DNA of 64,000 nucleotides from an uncultured Collinsella sp. GTDB lineage: Bacteria > Actinomycetota > Coriobacteriia > Coriobacteriales > Coriobacteriaceae. Shown one piece after another: positions 33,068-42,300 of this stretch; within the stretch, counting starts at the first letter, position 1; the number at the start of each line of letters is the position of its first letter. The translations under genes were made by a program, and so were the position numbers. The stretch is from NCBI GenBank assembly GCA_902479075.1, contig CABSNK010000004.1, positions 60,844 through 124,843 on the forward strand, in the 5' to 3' direction. The notes under the pieces were generated by a model. It had not been told where the DNA came from. It did not search any database and saw nothing but the letters and a program-made list of their open reading frames with translations.

Positions 33068-35031
33068 GTGAGGTTCAGTCGCTGGTGGAGTGTCCCGTTA
33101 TCGTTGGCACGGCGGGCCACGTCGACCACGGTAAGTCGGCGCTGATCGAGGCGCTGACCGGCAAGAATCCCGATCGTCTGGAGGTTGAGCGCCGTCGCGG
33201 TATGACCGTGGAGCTGGGCTTTGGCGAGCTGGCGCTGCCGAGTGGCAAGATCGTGGGCCTGGTCGACGTGCCGGGCCATGCGCACTACCTGCGTGCCATG
33301 GTGCAGGGTGCGACAGGCATCGACGTTGCCGTGCTGGTGGTCTCTGCCGTTGAGGGTGTAATGCCGCAGACGCGCGAGCACGTGCACGTGCTGGAGCTGC
33401 TGGGCGTTACGCATATGGTGGTCGCGCTGACGATGTGCGACCTGGCCGATGCCGAGATGACCGAGCTTGCCGAGCTCGATGTCGATGACTTTTTGTCGGG
33501 TACCGTGTTTGCCGACGCGCCGATCGTGCCTGTGTCGTCCAAGACAGGCGAGGGGATCGAACGACTGCTCGCCGTGCTCGACGAGCAGGTGGGTGCCTGC
33601 TGGGATGCCTGTCGCGAGCGTGCCGAGCGGAGCGATGCCGCGCCGCGTCTTCCGATTGACCGCTGCTTTACGATTAAGGGCGTCGGCACCGTCGTGACGG
33701 GAACGCTGCACGATGCGCCGGTTGCGGTGGGCGACGAGCTGATGGCCTTGCCGTCGCGTACGGTCTGTCGCGTGCGCGGGATTCAGGTGCATGGCGATAC
33801 GCCGCACGCGCTGCCTGGTCAGCGTGTGGCGCTCAACCTGGTTGGTGACGGTGTCGCGGCGCTTGACCGTGGCGAGATGCTGGGCGTGGCGGACCGCTTT
33901 GGTCAGACGTTGCGCTTTATGATGACGTTCACCTACCTGGGCCGCGAGGGCGCCAAGCCGCGTGTGCTCGAGTCGGGCGCGCGCGTGCATGTGATGGCCG
34001 GCACGGCCGAGGTCGTCGGCCGCATCATGCTTTTGGAGGGCGAGGCCCCCATGGCGGTGGGCGAGACCCGTACCGTGCAGGTGCGATTGGAGGAGCCGCT
34101 GCCGCTGCGCGCCGGAGACCATGCCGTGGTGCTGTCGTATTCGCCCGTTATGCTCATCGGCGGCGGGCGTGTGCTGCTATCGCGCTGCCGTCGCTCGCGC
34201 GAGCTTTCTGCCGGCGAGCGCGCACTGTTTGCTGCGCTTGAAGCCGGCGATATCGCGGGCGGTGTGGGCGCTTGGCTAGCGTTGCAGACGCTGCCGGTTA
34301 CGGCGGTTGATGTTGCCGAAGCTTTGGATCTTGGTGTCGGCGAGGTCGATGCCGCTCTGCGCGGGCTGGTGGCGCAGGGCTCCGTTCGCAAGCTTGTCGT
34401 GGGTGATGCGGACCTCTTTGCGGACGCCGTGGTGCTCGACGCCGCGATGGATGCACTGGCGGCGACCCTGTCAGCCATGCATACGGCGTCTCCCAAGGAG
34501 ACGGGCTTTACGCCTGGCGCCGTTGCCCATGCTGCGTGGCCTACCGCTGACGATACAGTTGCCGCAGCCCTGATTTCCGAGGGCTGCTCGCGTGGCGTGT
34601 GTGCCGCCGAGGGTGCCGAGGTATTCGACCCGCACTCCGCTGCCGCCGCGGCGCGTGTGGTGCGCGAGGCCTGCGAACGTATCGTTGCCTTGCTGGACGA
34701 AGCCGGCCTCGATGCGCCGACGCTGCCCGAGGTTGGCGAGCAGTTGCAGTTCGATCGCGACACCATGACGCGTGCCCTGCGCGAGCTTTCGCTCAACCGT
34801 TCCATCGTGAAGGTCGAGCGCGACGTTGCCTTGTCCGCTGTCGCCGAGGTCCATGCGCGCGAGCTTGTTGCCGCCGCCATTGAGGCAGCCGGCGGCGCTG
34901 CCACCACGAGCGTGCTGCGCGAGGCCCTGGGCGTGTCGCGCAAACGTGCCATCAGCATCTTGGAGCACCTGGATGCCGTGCGCTTTACGGTGCTCGACAA
35001 GGAGGCCGGCGGCCTGCGCTCCCTGCGCTAG
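33064..35031 (+). CDS. selB: Selenocysteine-specific elongation factor
   Basis: SelB delivers Sec-tRNA to the ribosome at UGA codons marked by a SECIS. The 655-residue protein has the GTPase domain with GTAGHVDHGKSALIEAL (G1), the switch region GMTVELGFGEL and DVPGH (G3). Domains 2 and 3 follow, and a carboxy region of winged helices from about residue 400 binds the SECIS. The Sec codons of fdhF and selD in this window are its expected targets. Start ATG 33064 overlaps selA. Confidence 0.96.
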   Translation: MSEVQSLVECPVIVGTAGHVDHGKSALIEALTGKNPDRLEVERRRGMTVELGFGELALPSGKIVGLVDVPGHAHYLRAMVQGATGIDVAVLVVSAVEGVMPQTREHVHVLELLGVTHMVVALTMCDLADAEMTELAELDVDDFLSGTVFADAPIVPVSSKTGEGIERLLAVLDEQVGACWDACRERAERSDAAPRLPIDRCFTIKGVGTVVTGTLHDAPVAVGDELMALPSRTVCRVRGIQVHGDTPHALPGQRVALNLVGDGVAALDRGEMLGVADRFGQTLRFMMTFTYLGREGAKPRVLESGARVHVMAGTAEVVGRIMLLEGEAPMAVGETRTVQVRLEEPLPLRAGDHAVVLSYSPVMLIGGGRVLLSRCRRSRELSAGERALFAALEAGDIAGGVGAWLALQTLPVTAVDVAEALDLGVGEVDAALRGLVAQGSVRKLVVGDADLFADAVVLDAAMDALAATLSAMHTASPKETGFTPGAVAHAAWPTADDTVAAALISEGCSRGVCAAEGAEVFDPHSAAAAARVVREACERIVALLDEAGLDAPTLPEVGEQLQFDRDTMTRALRELSLNRSIVKVERDVALSAVAEVHARELVAAAIEAAGGAATTSVLREALGVSRKRAISILEHLDAVRFTVLDKEAGGLRSLR

Positions 35032-35056
35032 GCCGGTCACTCGCTCTCGCCTCCTC

Positions 35057-35123
35057 AGTTGCGGTGAAATAGTTCCTATTTGGAGGCTTTGGCAGCAAAT
35101 ACAGGAACTATTCCACCGCAACT
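35057..35123 (+). repeat. Palindromic repeat, family 1, copy 3
   Basis: The left arm AGTTGCGGTGAAATAGTTCC and its complement on the right, which has one mismatch (ATTCC for ATTTC), surround a 25-base centre. Located between selB and selC. Confidence 0.92.
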
Positions 35124-35162
35124 TCTTGCTCGTCTTTTTGGGATGGGGCCTGTTTGGTTTGG

Positions 35163-35168
35163 TAAAAT
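35163..35168 (+). promoter_or_regulatory. Candidate -10 box for tRNA-Sec
   Basis: TAAAAT lies 12 bases before the mature tRNA 5' end. A TTGGGA some 19 bases upstream could be a weak -35. The tRNA may instead be read from selB. Confidence 0.4.
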
Positions 35169-35180
35169 ACCGCCGCACTT

Positions 35181-35277
35181 GGGAACGGATGGGCTCCGGT
35201 GGGCTCCGCGGTCCTCAAAACCGTTGCGAGGCGTGCAAAACGTCTTGGATGTGTTCGATTCACATACGTTCCCGCCA
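35181..35277 (+). tRNA. selC: tRNA-Sec (anticodon TCA), selC
   Basis: A 97-base gene with all tRNA-Sec hallmarks. The acceptor is 8 long (GGGAACGG against ACGTTCCC, last pair G.A). The 6-bp D stem GGGCTC/GGGCTC closes on the short loop CGGT. The anticodon arm is CGGT-CCTCAAA-ACCG with TCA, and there is a long extra arm (GAGGCGT-GCAAA-ACGTCTT). The T arm is ATGTG-TTCGATT-CACAT. The discriminator base is G and CCA is encoded. The unusual length means it is easily missed by standard gene calling. Confidence 0.97.
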
Positions 35278-35431
35278 TACGCTACCAGCGCTTTTGTGCT
35301 CGCGGTCTTGCTGCGTGCCGCAAAGGCGCTGTTTTGTTTTTGCACGAGCTTTTCGTAGCGCTGCTATTTCGGTGGCTGTATTTAGCTTCGTGCACCGGGT
35401 CTCGAGCATGCCGATGGAGGTGTTTTGCCGT

Positions 35432-36064
35432 ATGACTACCGTAAGACGTGCCGATCTTTCTTGTGTCGTCCAAGCGGGTGGGCTGTCCTCGCGCATGGGC
35501 TGTGATAAGGCGCGCATGGCGTTTTGCGGCGAGCCGCTCATCGAACGCGTGCTGGGTCGGCTGGCGCCAGTTTCCGGCGAGTTGGTCGTGACGACTTCGC
35601 GTCCCAGCGAGCTTGCCTACCTTGAGGAGCGCGCGTTTGGCGGCCTGGTGCCGCGAATAGTGTCGGACCTTGAGGGGCCGGCGGGCGCCATGCGCGGCAT
35701 CGCGAGTTCGCTGACTGCGGCCCGGCTGCCTCTCGTTGCTATCGTCGCCTGTGATATGCCGTTTGTCTCGCCGGAACTCATCGGCGCGCTTGCCGATCGT
35801 GTTGAGGCCGAGGCGCTCGACGTTTGCGTGCCGCGCGAGGAGCGGGGGATTGAGCCGCTTTGCGCCGTCTGGCGCCGTGACGCGTGTACGCCGGTTGCCC
35901 AAGAGCTGCTCGCCGGTGACCGTCAGCGAATCCGCTGCCTGATCGACCGGGTGAATGCCGGGTATTTGGACGAGCCTCAGATTGTTGCGGTCGCCGACCC
36001 GACGCTCTGCTTCGAGAACGTCAATACGCCCGAGGAGTTTGCGGCGGCCGAGTTACTCGCCTAG
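35432..36064 (+). CDS. mobA: Molybdenum cofactor guanylyltransferase (MobA-like)
   Basis: MobA attaches GMP to molybdopterin to make the MGD form used by FdhF and the 29440 enzyme. The 210-residue protein shows the nucleotide-binding motif VVQAGGLSSRMGCDKARM at residues 11-28, IACDMPFVSPELIGAL near 109 and NVNTPEE near the end. That last motif and the GGxSxRMGxDK pattern favour MobA over the cytidylyl enzyme MocA. ATG 35432 is preceded by GGAGG 11 bases upstream. It lies just after selC and 15 bases before the second DUF3343 gene. Confidence 0.82.
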   Translation: MTTVRRADLSCVVQAGGLSSRMGCDKARMAFCGEPLIERVLGRLAPVSGELVVTTSRPSELAYLEERAFGGLVPRIVSDLEGPAGAMRGIASSLTAARLPLVAIVACDMPFVSPELIGALADRVEAEALDVCVPREERGIEPLCAVWRRDACTPVAQELLAGDRQRIRCLIDRVNAGYLDEPQIVAVADPTLCFENVNTPEEFAAAELLA

Positions 36065-36079
36065 ACGATTGGAGTTGCC

Positions 36080-36475
36080 ATGTCTCATGATATTTGTCCC
36101 GACACGGGAGAACCTTGCACTTGCGACGGGTCCGAACCCTGTACCTGCGGTTGCGGTGGCTGTGGACATACTGCGGAAGAGGAAGCGGCCGCCGCGGCGT
36201 ATCGCGATGCACACCGCGAAGGCCCGTCCGGTGATGCTCTCGACCATGAACGCAAGATCATCGTTTCGTTCGATAGCACCTTCGATGTGATGGAATGCGA
36301 GCAGCTGTGCCTTGCCGCCGGTTTGCCCGGGCGCATCATGCCGCTGCCCGGCTCCATCACCGCTGGCTGCGGGCTGTGCTGGGCCATGCCGTTCTCGGGC
36401 GATGCGCTCGCCGCATTCCGCGCTGCCACCGAAGGCCGCATAACCCCCGCCGACTACCATCAGCTCGTCCTCTAA
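36080..36475 (+). CDS. DUF3343 protein with a cysteine-rich amino extension
   Basis: This 131-residue protein has seven cysteines in the first 28 residues (Cys6, 13, 15, 21, 23, 25, 28) and His30, suggesting a metal or chalcogen-binding tail. A spacer follows, then a DUF3343 domain from about residue 58 with ECEQLCLAAGLPGR and SITAGCGLCW. It is homologous to the shorter protein at 8140, including an identical start context. Location beside mobA and the selABC genes suggests selenium handling for a molybdenum enzyme, perhaps the XdhD-like one downstream. No enzyme activity can be assigned. Confidence 0.75.
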   Translation: MSHDICPDTGEPCTCDGSEPCTCGCGGCGHTAEEEAAAAAYRDAHREGPSGDALDHERKIIVSFDSTFDVMECEQLCLAAGLPGRIMPLPGSITAGCGLCWAMPFSGDALAAFRAATEGRITPADYHQLVL

Positions 36476-36732
36476 CCACCAACATCACCACAAAGGTGCC
36501 TGTCCCCAATGTGGTGGCTTGGAACACGTGGACGAAACAGGTTTGAAACACGGGTTTTGCATGTCAGGCACTCAAAAACGCCTCTACCTGCATCGTAATC
36601 AAAACGAAACATCTGCTCGTCGGCTTATGCGAAACTTTCCCGCAACAGTGCGATATTATCCATACTCGATAAAGTTCGCGGCGCATAGGGTGCCGCGACC
36701 AACATTTTTCGTTTCCCATCATTGGAGGAAGC
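36476..36732. other. Intergenic region before gdhA
   Basis: The first 45 bases can fold (CCACCAACAT against ATGTGGTGG, with a bulge). A TATTAT box at about 36653-36658 could be the gdhA -10. No gene is supported in the stretch. Confidence 0.35.
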
Positions 36733-38088
36733 ATGAGCTACACGCAGAAAGTTCTCGAAGAGCTCAAGGCCCGCTATCCCGAGCAGCCTGAGTTCATCCA
36801 GGCCGCGACCGAGATCCTCGGCACCATCCAGCCGGCGCTCGACGCCCACCCCGAGTACGAGGAGGCCGCCCTGCTGGAGCGCCTCGTCGAGCCTGAGCGT
36901 ATCGTCATGTTCCGTGTTCCCTGGGTTGACGACCAGGGCAAGGTTCAGGTCAACCGCGGTTACCGTGTCGAGTTCAACTCTGCCATTGGACCCTACAAGG
37001 GCGGCCTGCGCTTTAACCCGACGGTCACCCTGGGTATGCTCAAGTTCCTGGGTCTGGAGCAGATCCTCAAGAACAGCTTGACCACCCTTCCCATGGGCGG
37101 CGGCAAGGGCGGCTCCGACTTCGACCCCAAGGGCAAGTCCAACAACGAGATCATGCACTTCTGCCAGTCCTTCATGACCGAGCTCTATCGCCACATCGGC
37201 CCCAACACCGACGTTCCCGCCGGCGACCTGGGCGTTGGCGGCCGCGAGGTTGCCTACCTGTTTGGTCAGTACAAGCGTCTGACCAATGAGTGGACCGGCG
37301 TCCTCACCGGCAAGGGCCTCTCCTTTGGCGGCTCGCTCGCCCGTACCGAGGCCACCGGCTACGGCCTGGCCTACTTTGTGGACGAGTACCTCAAGAGCCG
37401 CGGCGACTCCTTTGAGGGCAAGAACGTCGTCGTTCACGGCTCCGGCAACGTTGCCATCTATGCGGTCCAGAAGGTCTCCCAGCTCGGCGGCAAGGTGCTC
37501 GCCTGCTCCGATACTCACGGCTGGGTCGAGGATCCCGACGGCATCGACTACACTGTGCTCGAGCACGTCTACAACAAGAAGCGCTCCGGCCACGACAAGG
37601 GCGTTACGCTCGCTATGTACGTTGACGAGAAGCCCAACGCCGTGTGGCACGAGGGCGACGGCCGTGGCGTTTGGCAGCTGCCCTGCGACATCGCGCTGCC
37701 CTGCGCTCGCGAGAACACGCTGCTGCTCGAGGACGCCCAGGCGCTCGTCGCCAACGGTTGCAAGGTGGTCGGCGAGGGCGCGAACATGCCCACGACCATC
37801 GAGGCCACGACTTACTTCCAGGAGAACGGCGTCGCCTTTATGCCCGGTAAGGCTGCCAACGCCGGCGGCGTGCTCGTGTCCGGCCTGGAGATGAGCCAGA
37901 ACGCCGAGCACCTGTCCTGGACCTTCGAGGAGGTCGACGGCAAGCTCGAGCAGCTCATGCGCGGCATGTTCCACAACGTGGACGACACCGCCAAGGAGTA
38001 TGGCCAGGAGGGCAACTTTGTCATGGGCGCCAACATCGCCGGTTTCCTGAAGGTCGCCGACGCCATGCTCGCCCAGGGCGTCTGCTAA
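36733..38088 (+). CDS. gdhA: Glutamate dehydrogenase (NADP-type hexameric)
   Basis: This 451-residue enzyme interconverts glutamate and 2-oxoglutarate plus ammonia. The substrate region has YRVEFNSAIGPYKGGLRF (residues about 77-94), the catalytic lysine segment LPMGGGKGGSDFDPKGK near 117 and the NAD(P)-binding VVHGSGNVAIYAVQK near 232. The length and the SAIGPYKGGLRF form are typical of the small hexameric bacterial enzyme. GGAGGAAGC lies upstream, and a terminator follows the stop. It stands alone between two clusters of molybdenum and selenium genes. Confidence 0.95.
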   Translation: MSYTQKVLEELKARYPEQPEFIQAATEILGTIQPALDAHPEYEEAALLERLVEPERIVMFRVPWVDDQGKVQVNRGYRVEFNSAIGPYKGGLRFNPTVTLGMLKFLGLEQILKNSLTTLPMGGGKGGSDFDPKGKSNNEIMHFCQSFMTELYRHIGPNTDVPAGDLGVGGREVAYLFGQYKRLTNEWTGVLTGKGLSFGGSLARTEATGYGLAYFVDEYLKSRGDSFEGKNVVVHGSGNVAIYAVQKVSQLGGKVLACSDTHGWVEDPDGIDYTVLEHVYNKKRSGHDKGVTLAMYVDEKPNAVWHEGDGRGVWQLPCDIALPCARENTLLLEDAQALVANGCKVVGEGANMPTTIEATTYFQENGVAFMPGKAANAGGVLVSGLEMSQNAEHLSWTFEEVDGKLEQLMRGMFHNVDDTAKEYGQEGNFVMGANIAGFLKVADAMLAQGVC

Positions 38089-38114
38089 ACCCTGCCTGAC
38101 ATAGCATGTAATGA

Positions 38115-38146
38115 GGCTCTCGGCTCAACGCCGGGAGCCTTTTTTG
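38115..38146 (+). terminator. Terminator of gdhA
   Basis: GGCTCTCGGC and GCCGGGAGCC close over TCAA and are followed by TTTTTT. Confidence 0.9.
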
Positions 38147-38240
38147 ATCCGAAGGGGACGGAGGAAAACGGATCATTTTGTCTCGGCATGAGTTGCGGTC
38201 CCTCGTTTGGTACACTTAAAAGTACTGGACAAGTGAAGAG

Positions 38241-39155
38241 ATGGGGGAGAACGTGCTCAAGTTCGGTACCTACGTCCGTGTTGGAAACGCGGCCGAAGCC
38301 TATGAGCTCTTACAGAAGAACCGCAACAACAAGATTGTGGGCGGTGGCATCTGGATGCGCCTGGGTTCGCGTCGCGTGGCGACGGCGATTGACCTTTCGG
38401 CCTGTGGACTCGATCATATCGAGGAGACCGAGACCGAGTTTCGCATCGGCGCCATGTGCACCCTGCGCCAGCTCGAGCGTCACGCCGAGCTCAACGCGCT
38501 TGTCAACCATGTCTTTGAGTTCGCCGTCCACGATATCGTGGGCGTGCAGCTGCGTAACACCGCCACGGTGGGCGGCAGCATTTACGGTCGCTTTGGTTTC
38601 TCGGACGTGCTCTCGGCATTTTTGGCCCTCGATTGCTATGTCGAGCTGACGGGGGCCGGCCGTGTGCCGCTCGCCGAGTTCGTGGACATGGGCTATGTGC
38701 GCGACGTGATCGAGCACGTGGTGGTCGTTAAGCACGATTACCGCGCAAGCTATGAGGCCGTGCGCAAGGCCGCGACCGACTTCCCCTCCTTAAACGTCAC
38801 CGCCGCCTGGTGGGACAACAGCTGGCATGTCACCGTGGGTGCTCGCCCGCTGCGCGCGACCCTGCTGCAGGGCGAGGCATGTGGCCTTACCGGCGAGCAG
38901 CCTTCCGAGGACGAGCTTCGCGCCCTGGCCGCGTCCGTACGCGCGCTGAGCTATGGCACCAATATGTGGGGCTCGGCCGACTACCGCCGCCGCATCTCGG
39001 CGCCGCTTGCGATTCAGGCCGTGCGCCGCGCCGCCGGCATCGAGCTTTCGGCCGCGCTTGCCCGCGAGCTCGAGGGCGTGCAGATTCCTAAGTTTGCCAC
39101 GGACGAGTATTCCTGCCGCCGCGTGCCCGGCGTCGATTCTAGTGAGGTGCGCTAA
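38241..39155 (+). CDS. FAD-binding subunit of a molybdenum hydroxylase (YgfM/XdhB-like)
   Basis: A 304-residue FAD subunit that passes electrons from the [2Fe-2S] centres to NAD+. It has the FAD-binding segment GGGIWMRLG near residue 34 and the RNTATVGGSIYGRFGFSDVL segment near 109, typical of CoxM/XdhB domains. It is a stand-alone subunit, as in E. coli YgfM beside XdhD. The stop overlaps the next gene's ATG. The start at ATG 38241 could instead be the GTG at 38253, which has GGGGGAG only 3 bases upstream. Confidence 0.82.
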   Translation: MGENVLKFGTYVRVGNAAEAYELLQKNRNNKIVGGGIWMRLGSRRVATAIDLSACGLDHIEETETEFRIGAMCTLRQLERHAELNALVNHVFEFAVHDIVGVQLRNTATVGGSIYGRFGFSDVLSAFLALDCYVELTGAGRVPLAEFVDMGYVRDVIEHVVVVKHDYRASYEAVRKAATDFPSLNVTAAWWDNSWHVTVGARPLRATLLQGEACGLTGEQPSEDELRALAASVRALSYGTNMWGSADYRRRISAPLAIQAVRRAAGIELSAALARELEGVQIPKFATDEYSCRRVPGVDSSEVR

Positions 39156-41986
39156 TGGCTGCCAAACTCATCGATCTTTCCTTTACGTTCAACGGCCGCA
39201 AGGTCAAGGTTCAGATTGCCCCCGACACCATGCTCCTTGCGCTGCTGCGCGATCAGGGTTGCGCGTCGGTGCGCTGCGCCTGCGAAACCACCAACTGCGG
39301 CCTGTGCACGGTGTGGCTCGACGGCGACCCGGTGCTGAGCTGCTCGGTTCCGGCTGCGCGCGTCGAGGGCCGCTCCATCACCACTCTCGAGGGCCTCAAG
39401 GCCGAGTCCGAGGCGCTCGCCCGCGCAATGGCTGCCGAAGGCGCCGAGCAGTGCGGTTTTTGCGCCCCCGGCCTTATCATGAACGTGCTGGCGCTCGCCC
39501 GCGCCGCCAAGGAGGACCCAAGCCTCGTCGCCACGCGCGAGGAGCTCTCGCGCCAGCTCGCCGGCAACCTCTGCCGTTGCAGCGGCTACGAGAGCCAGCT
39601 GCGCGCCATCGTGCGCTTCCTCAACGAGTCTGGCGTACAGGTTGGCTTTGAGTTGCCCGAGCTGCCGGTCAACGACACCAGCTGCGACGGTGTCTCTTAC
39701 AAGCAGATCACTCACAAGCAGCCCAAGAAGGACTCGAAGGCCCTGCTCGAGGGCCGTCCCGTCTACACGGGCGACCTGGTGCCCGCCGGCGCGCTCATTG
39801 TCAAACTCAAGCGCAGCCCCTATGCCCGCGCCAAGATCCGCTCCATCGATACGTCGCGCGCCCTGAAGGTGCCCGGCGTCGTGGGCGTCTACACGTACGA
39901 GGACGTGCCCAAGCGCCGTTTTACCATCGCCGGCCAGAGCTATCCGCAGCCGAGTCCCTACGACCGCCTGATTCTCGAGAACCTCGTCCGTTACCAAAAC
40001 GAGGAGGTGGCGATCGTCGCCGCCGAGACCGAGGAGGCCGCCGATAAGGCGCTCAAGCTCATCAAGGTCGACTACGAGGTGCTCGAGCCGCTGCTCGACT
40101 TTACCCAGGCGCTCGATAACGACATCGTGGTCCACCCCGAGGGCGACGTGACCTTTATGTTCCCGCAGGGCGGCGATGTTGCTCGCAACCTGGTGTGCAG
40201 CGGCACGAGCGACTTTGGCGACTTGGACGAGGCCTTCGCCCAGAGCGACATCGTCTTTGAGCGCACCTACACCAGCCAAGCCACGCAGACCGCGCCCATG
40301 GAGACCTTCCGCGCCTTCGCGACGACCGACGCGTTCGGGCGCATCTCGGTGACCACCTCTACTCAGGTGCCCTTCCACGTGCGCCGCATGGTCGCTCAGT
40401 CGCTCGACATTCCGCAGTCGCAGGTGCAGGTCATTAAGCCGCGCATCGGTGGCGGCTTTGGCTCCAAGCAGACGGGCTGCTGCGAGATCTTCGTGGCGTT
40501 CGTGACCCAGCAGACCGGCCGTCCGAGCTATTGTTGCTACACCCGCGAGGAGACCATCACTGCGGGCAACTCACGCCACCAGATGCAGATGACCGTTAAG
40601 CTGGGCGCCATGAACGACGGCACCATCACGGCTATCGACCTGCATACGCTGTCCAACGCCGGTGCGTATGGCGAGCATGCCACCACGACGATCGGCCTTT
40701 CGGGCCACAAGAGCCTGCCGATCTACAACCATGTGAAGGCGAGCCGCTTTAGCTGGGACGCCGTCTACACCAATACCAACCGTGGCGGTGCGTATCGTGG
40801 CTACGGTGCCACCCAGGGCCAGTTTGCCGTGGAGAGCGCCGTCAACGAGCTCGCCGACATGCTGCACATGGACCCCGCCGACCTGCGCCTTAAGAACATG
40901 GTGCACGAGGGCGAGATCATGCCGCAGTACTACAACGAGAAGCTCAACGCCTGCGCGCTCGACCGCTGCCTGCTGCGCGCGATGGACATGATCGGCTGGC
41001 GCGACAAGCCTCTGGCTGTGGACCTGGGCGACCGCGTGCGCGCCCTGGGCTGCGCGCTCACCATGCAGGGCTCTGGCATTTCCAACGTGGACATCGCCGG
41101 CATCGACATGCGCCTGGAAGAGGACGGCTTCATTACCATCGGCACCGGCGCCACCGATAACGGCATGGGCGTCGACACGATCCTGGCGCAGATCGCCGCC
41201 GAGGAGCTGGGTGTGGAGAGCTCGCTCATTGTGGTACGCGGCGTGGACACCGATGTGTCGCCGTTCGACGCCGGCTCGTACGCGAGCTCGGGTACGTACG
41301 TGACGGGCCTTGCAGCCAAGAACGCCGCGACCGAGCTGCGTGAGAAGATTTGCGCCAAGGCCGCCCAGATGTGGGACGTGGACGCCGCCGACGTGGTCTT
41401 TGATGGCCAGTACGTGCGCCTGTCCGACGAGCGTGCCGCGCGCGAGCAGAACCGCTACCTCACGCTGCGCGACTTTGCCAACCTGTGTGTCAAGAATATC
41501 GCAGGCGGCGACGCGCTCACCTCGCACGCCTCTGCCTGCCTGCCCGTTTCGCCTCCGCCGTTTATGGCCGGTATTGCCGAGGTCGAGGTCGACAAGGCCA
41601 CCGGCAAGGTGACTGTGGTGGACTACGCGGCGGCCGTCGACTGCGGTACCGTGATCAACGAGGCGCTCGCGCGCGTCCAGGCCGAGGGCGGTATTGCCCA
41701 AGGTATCGGCCACGCGCTCTACGAGATCGTCGAGCACGACGATCGCGGCCGCCTGCGCACCGGCAACTTTATGAGCTACAAGCTGCCCACGCGCCTGGAT
41801 ATCGGCAGCATTCGCGTGGCCTTTGAGCCGAGCTACGAGCCGACGGGTCCGTTTGGCGCCAAGTCGATTGGCGAGGTCGTCATCAACACGCCGCTCGCCG
41901 CCGTGGCCTCGGCCGTGGCACACGCCACCGGACATCAGGTACGCTCGCTGCCGATCACGCCCGAGAAGGCCCTGCTGGGGGAGTAG
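39155..41986 (+). CDS. Xanthine dehydrogenase-family molybdenum hydroxylase, fused [2Fe-2S] and Mo domains (XdhD-like)
   Basis: A 943-residue enzyme. Residues 1-160 hold two [2Fe-2S] clusters: Cys43/48/51/63, then Cys100/103/140/142. The rest is the Mo-cofactor domain, with GGGFGSKQTG, GGAYRGYGATQGQFAVES and the catalytic Glu in GAKSIGEV near the end. The fusion of Fe-S and Mo parts with a separate FAD subunit is the arrangement of E. coli XdhD and YgfM, a proposed selenium-dependent molybdenum hydroxylase. Substrate (a purine or other heterocycle) is inferred. Here the selenium would be a labile ligand, not a Sec codon; no in-frame TGA is seen. Confidence 0.85.
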   Translation: MAAKLIDLSFTFNGRKVKVQIAPDTMLLALLRDQGCASVRCACETTNCGLCTVWLDGDPVLSCSVPAARVEGRSITTLEGLKAESEALARAMAAEGAEQCGFCAPGLIMNVLALARAAKEDPSLVATREELSRQLAGNLCRCSGYESQLRAIVRFLNESGVQVGFELPELPVNDTSCDGVSYKQITHKQPKKDSKALLEGRPVYTGDLVPAGALIVKLKRSPYARAKIRSIDTSRALKVPGVVGVYTYEDVPKRRFTIAGQSYPQPSPYDRLILENLVRYQNEEVAIVAAETEEAADKALKLIKVDYEVLEPLLDFTQALDNDIVVHPEGDVTFMFPQGGDVARNLVCSGTSDFGDLDEAFAQSDIVFERTYTSQATQTAPMETFRAFATTDAFGRISVTTSTQVPFHVRRMVAQSLDIPQSQVQVIKPRIGGGFGSKQTGCCEIFVAFVTQQTGRPSYCCYTREETITAGNSRHQMQMTVKLGAMNDGTITAIDLHTLSNAGAYGEHATTTIGLSGHKSLPIYNHVKASRFSWDAVYTNTNRGGAYRGYGATQGQFAVESAVNELADMLHMDPADLRLKNMVHEGEIMPQYYNEKLNACALDRCLLRAMDMIGWRDKPLAVDLGDRVRALGCALTMQGSGISNVDIAGIDMRLEEDGFITIGTGATDNGMGVDTILAQIAAEELGVESSLIVVRGVDTDVSPFDAGSYASSGTYVTGLAAKNAATELREKICAKAAQMWDVDAADVVFDGQYVRLSDERAAREQNRYLTLRDFANLCVKNIAGGDALTSHASACLPVSPPPFMAGIAEVEVDKATGKVTVVDYAAAVDCGTVINEALARVQAEGGIAQGIGHALYEIVEHDDRGRLRTGNFMSYKLPTRLDIGSIRVAFEPSYEPTGPFGAKSIGEVVINTPLAAVASAVAHATGHQVRSLPITPEKALLGE

Positions 41987-42010
41987 CGGGTCAGCGAACA
42001 AGTCGTAATT

Positions 42011-42040
42011 GGCGGGGCGGGGCAACTCGCCCCGCCTTTT
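42011..42040 (+). terminator. Terminator after the molybdenum hydroxylase
   Basis: GGCGGGGCG and CGCCCCGCC pair over an 8-base loop and are followed by TTTT. Confidence 0.9.
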
Positions 42041-42126
42041 GCACTCGTGGTGAGGTCGTGAGCCTGTAAAACGTGTGCGTGCGCTTGTCGCTCGTATCTG
42101 CTATCATTCCTAATCTGTGCGCTCAT

Positions 42127-42210
42127 GCGGGCGTGGCGGAATTGGTAGACGCGCCAGATTTAGGTTCTGGTGGGATTCCCGTGAAGGTTCGAGTCCTTTC
42201 GCCCGCACCA
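42127..42210 (+). tRNA. tRNA-Leu (anticodon TAG)
   Basis: Acceptor GCGGGCG pairs with CGCCCGC. CCAGA-TTTAGGT-TCTGG gives anticodon TAG, followed by a long class II variable arm. The T arm ends before ACCA, and CCA is encoded. 84 bases. Confidence 0.96.
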
Positions 42211-42300
42211 ACGCACCCGCGTCGGCTTATGCCCTCGCGACGCTTGTTGCATAAAGGTACCAGCACCTCAGATAAGCTGGGCAGTATGAGGAGGAACGTG

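Noticed and set aside
34826..35431. Amino-terminal extension of mobA through the selC region
   Set aside because: The in-frame extension overlaps selB and the tRNA-Sec gene. The family start lies at ATG 35432.
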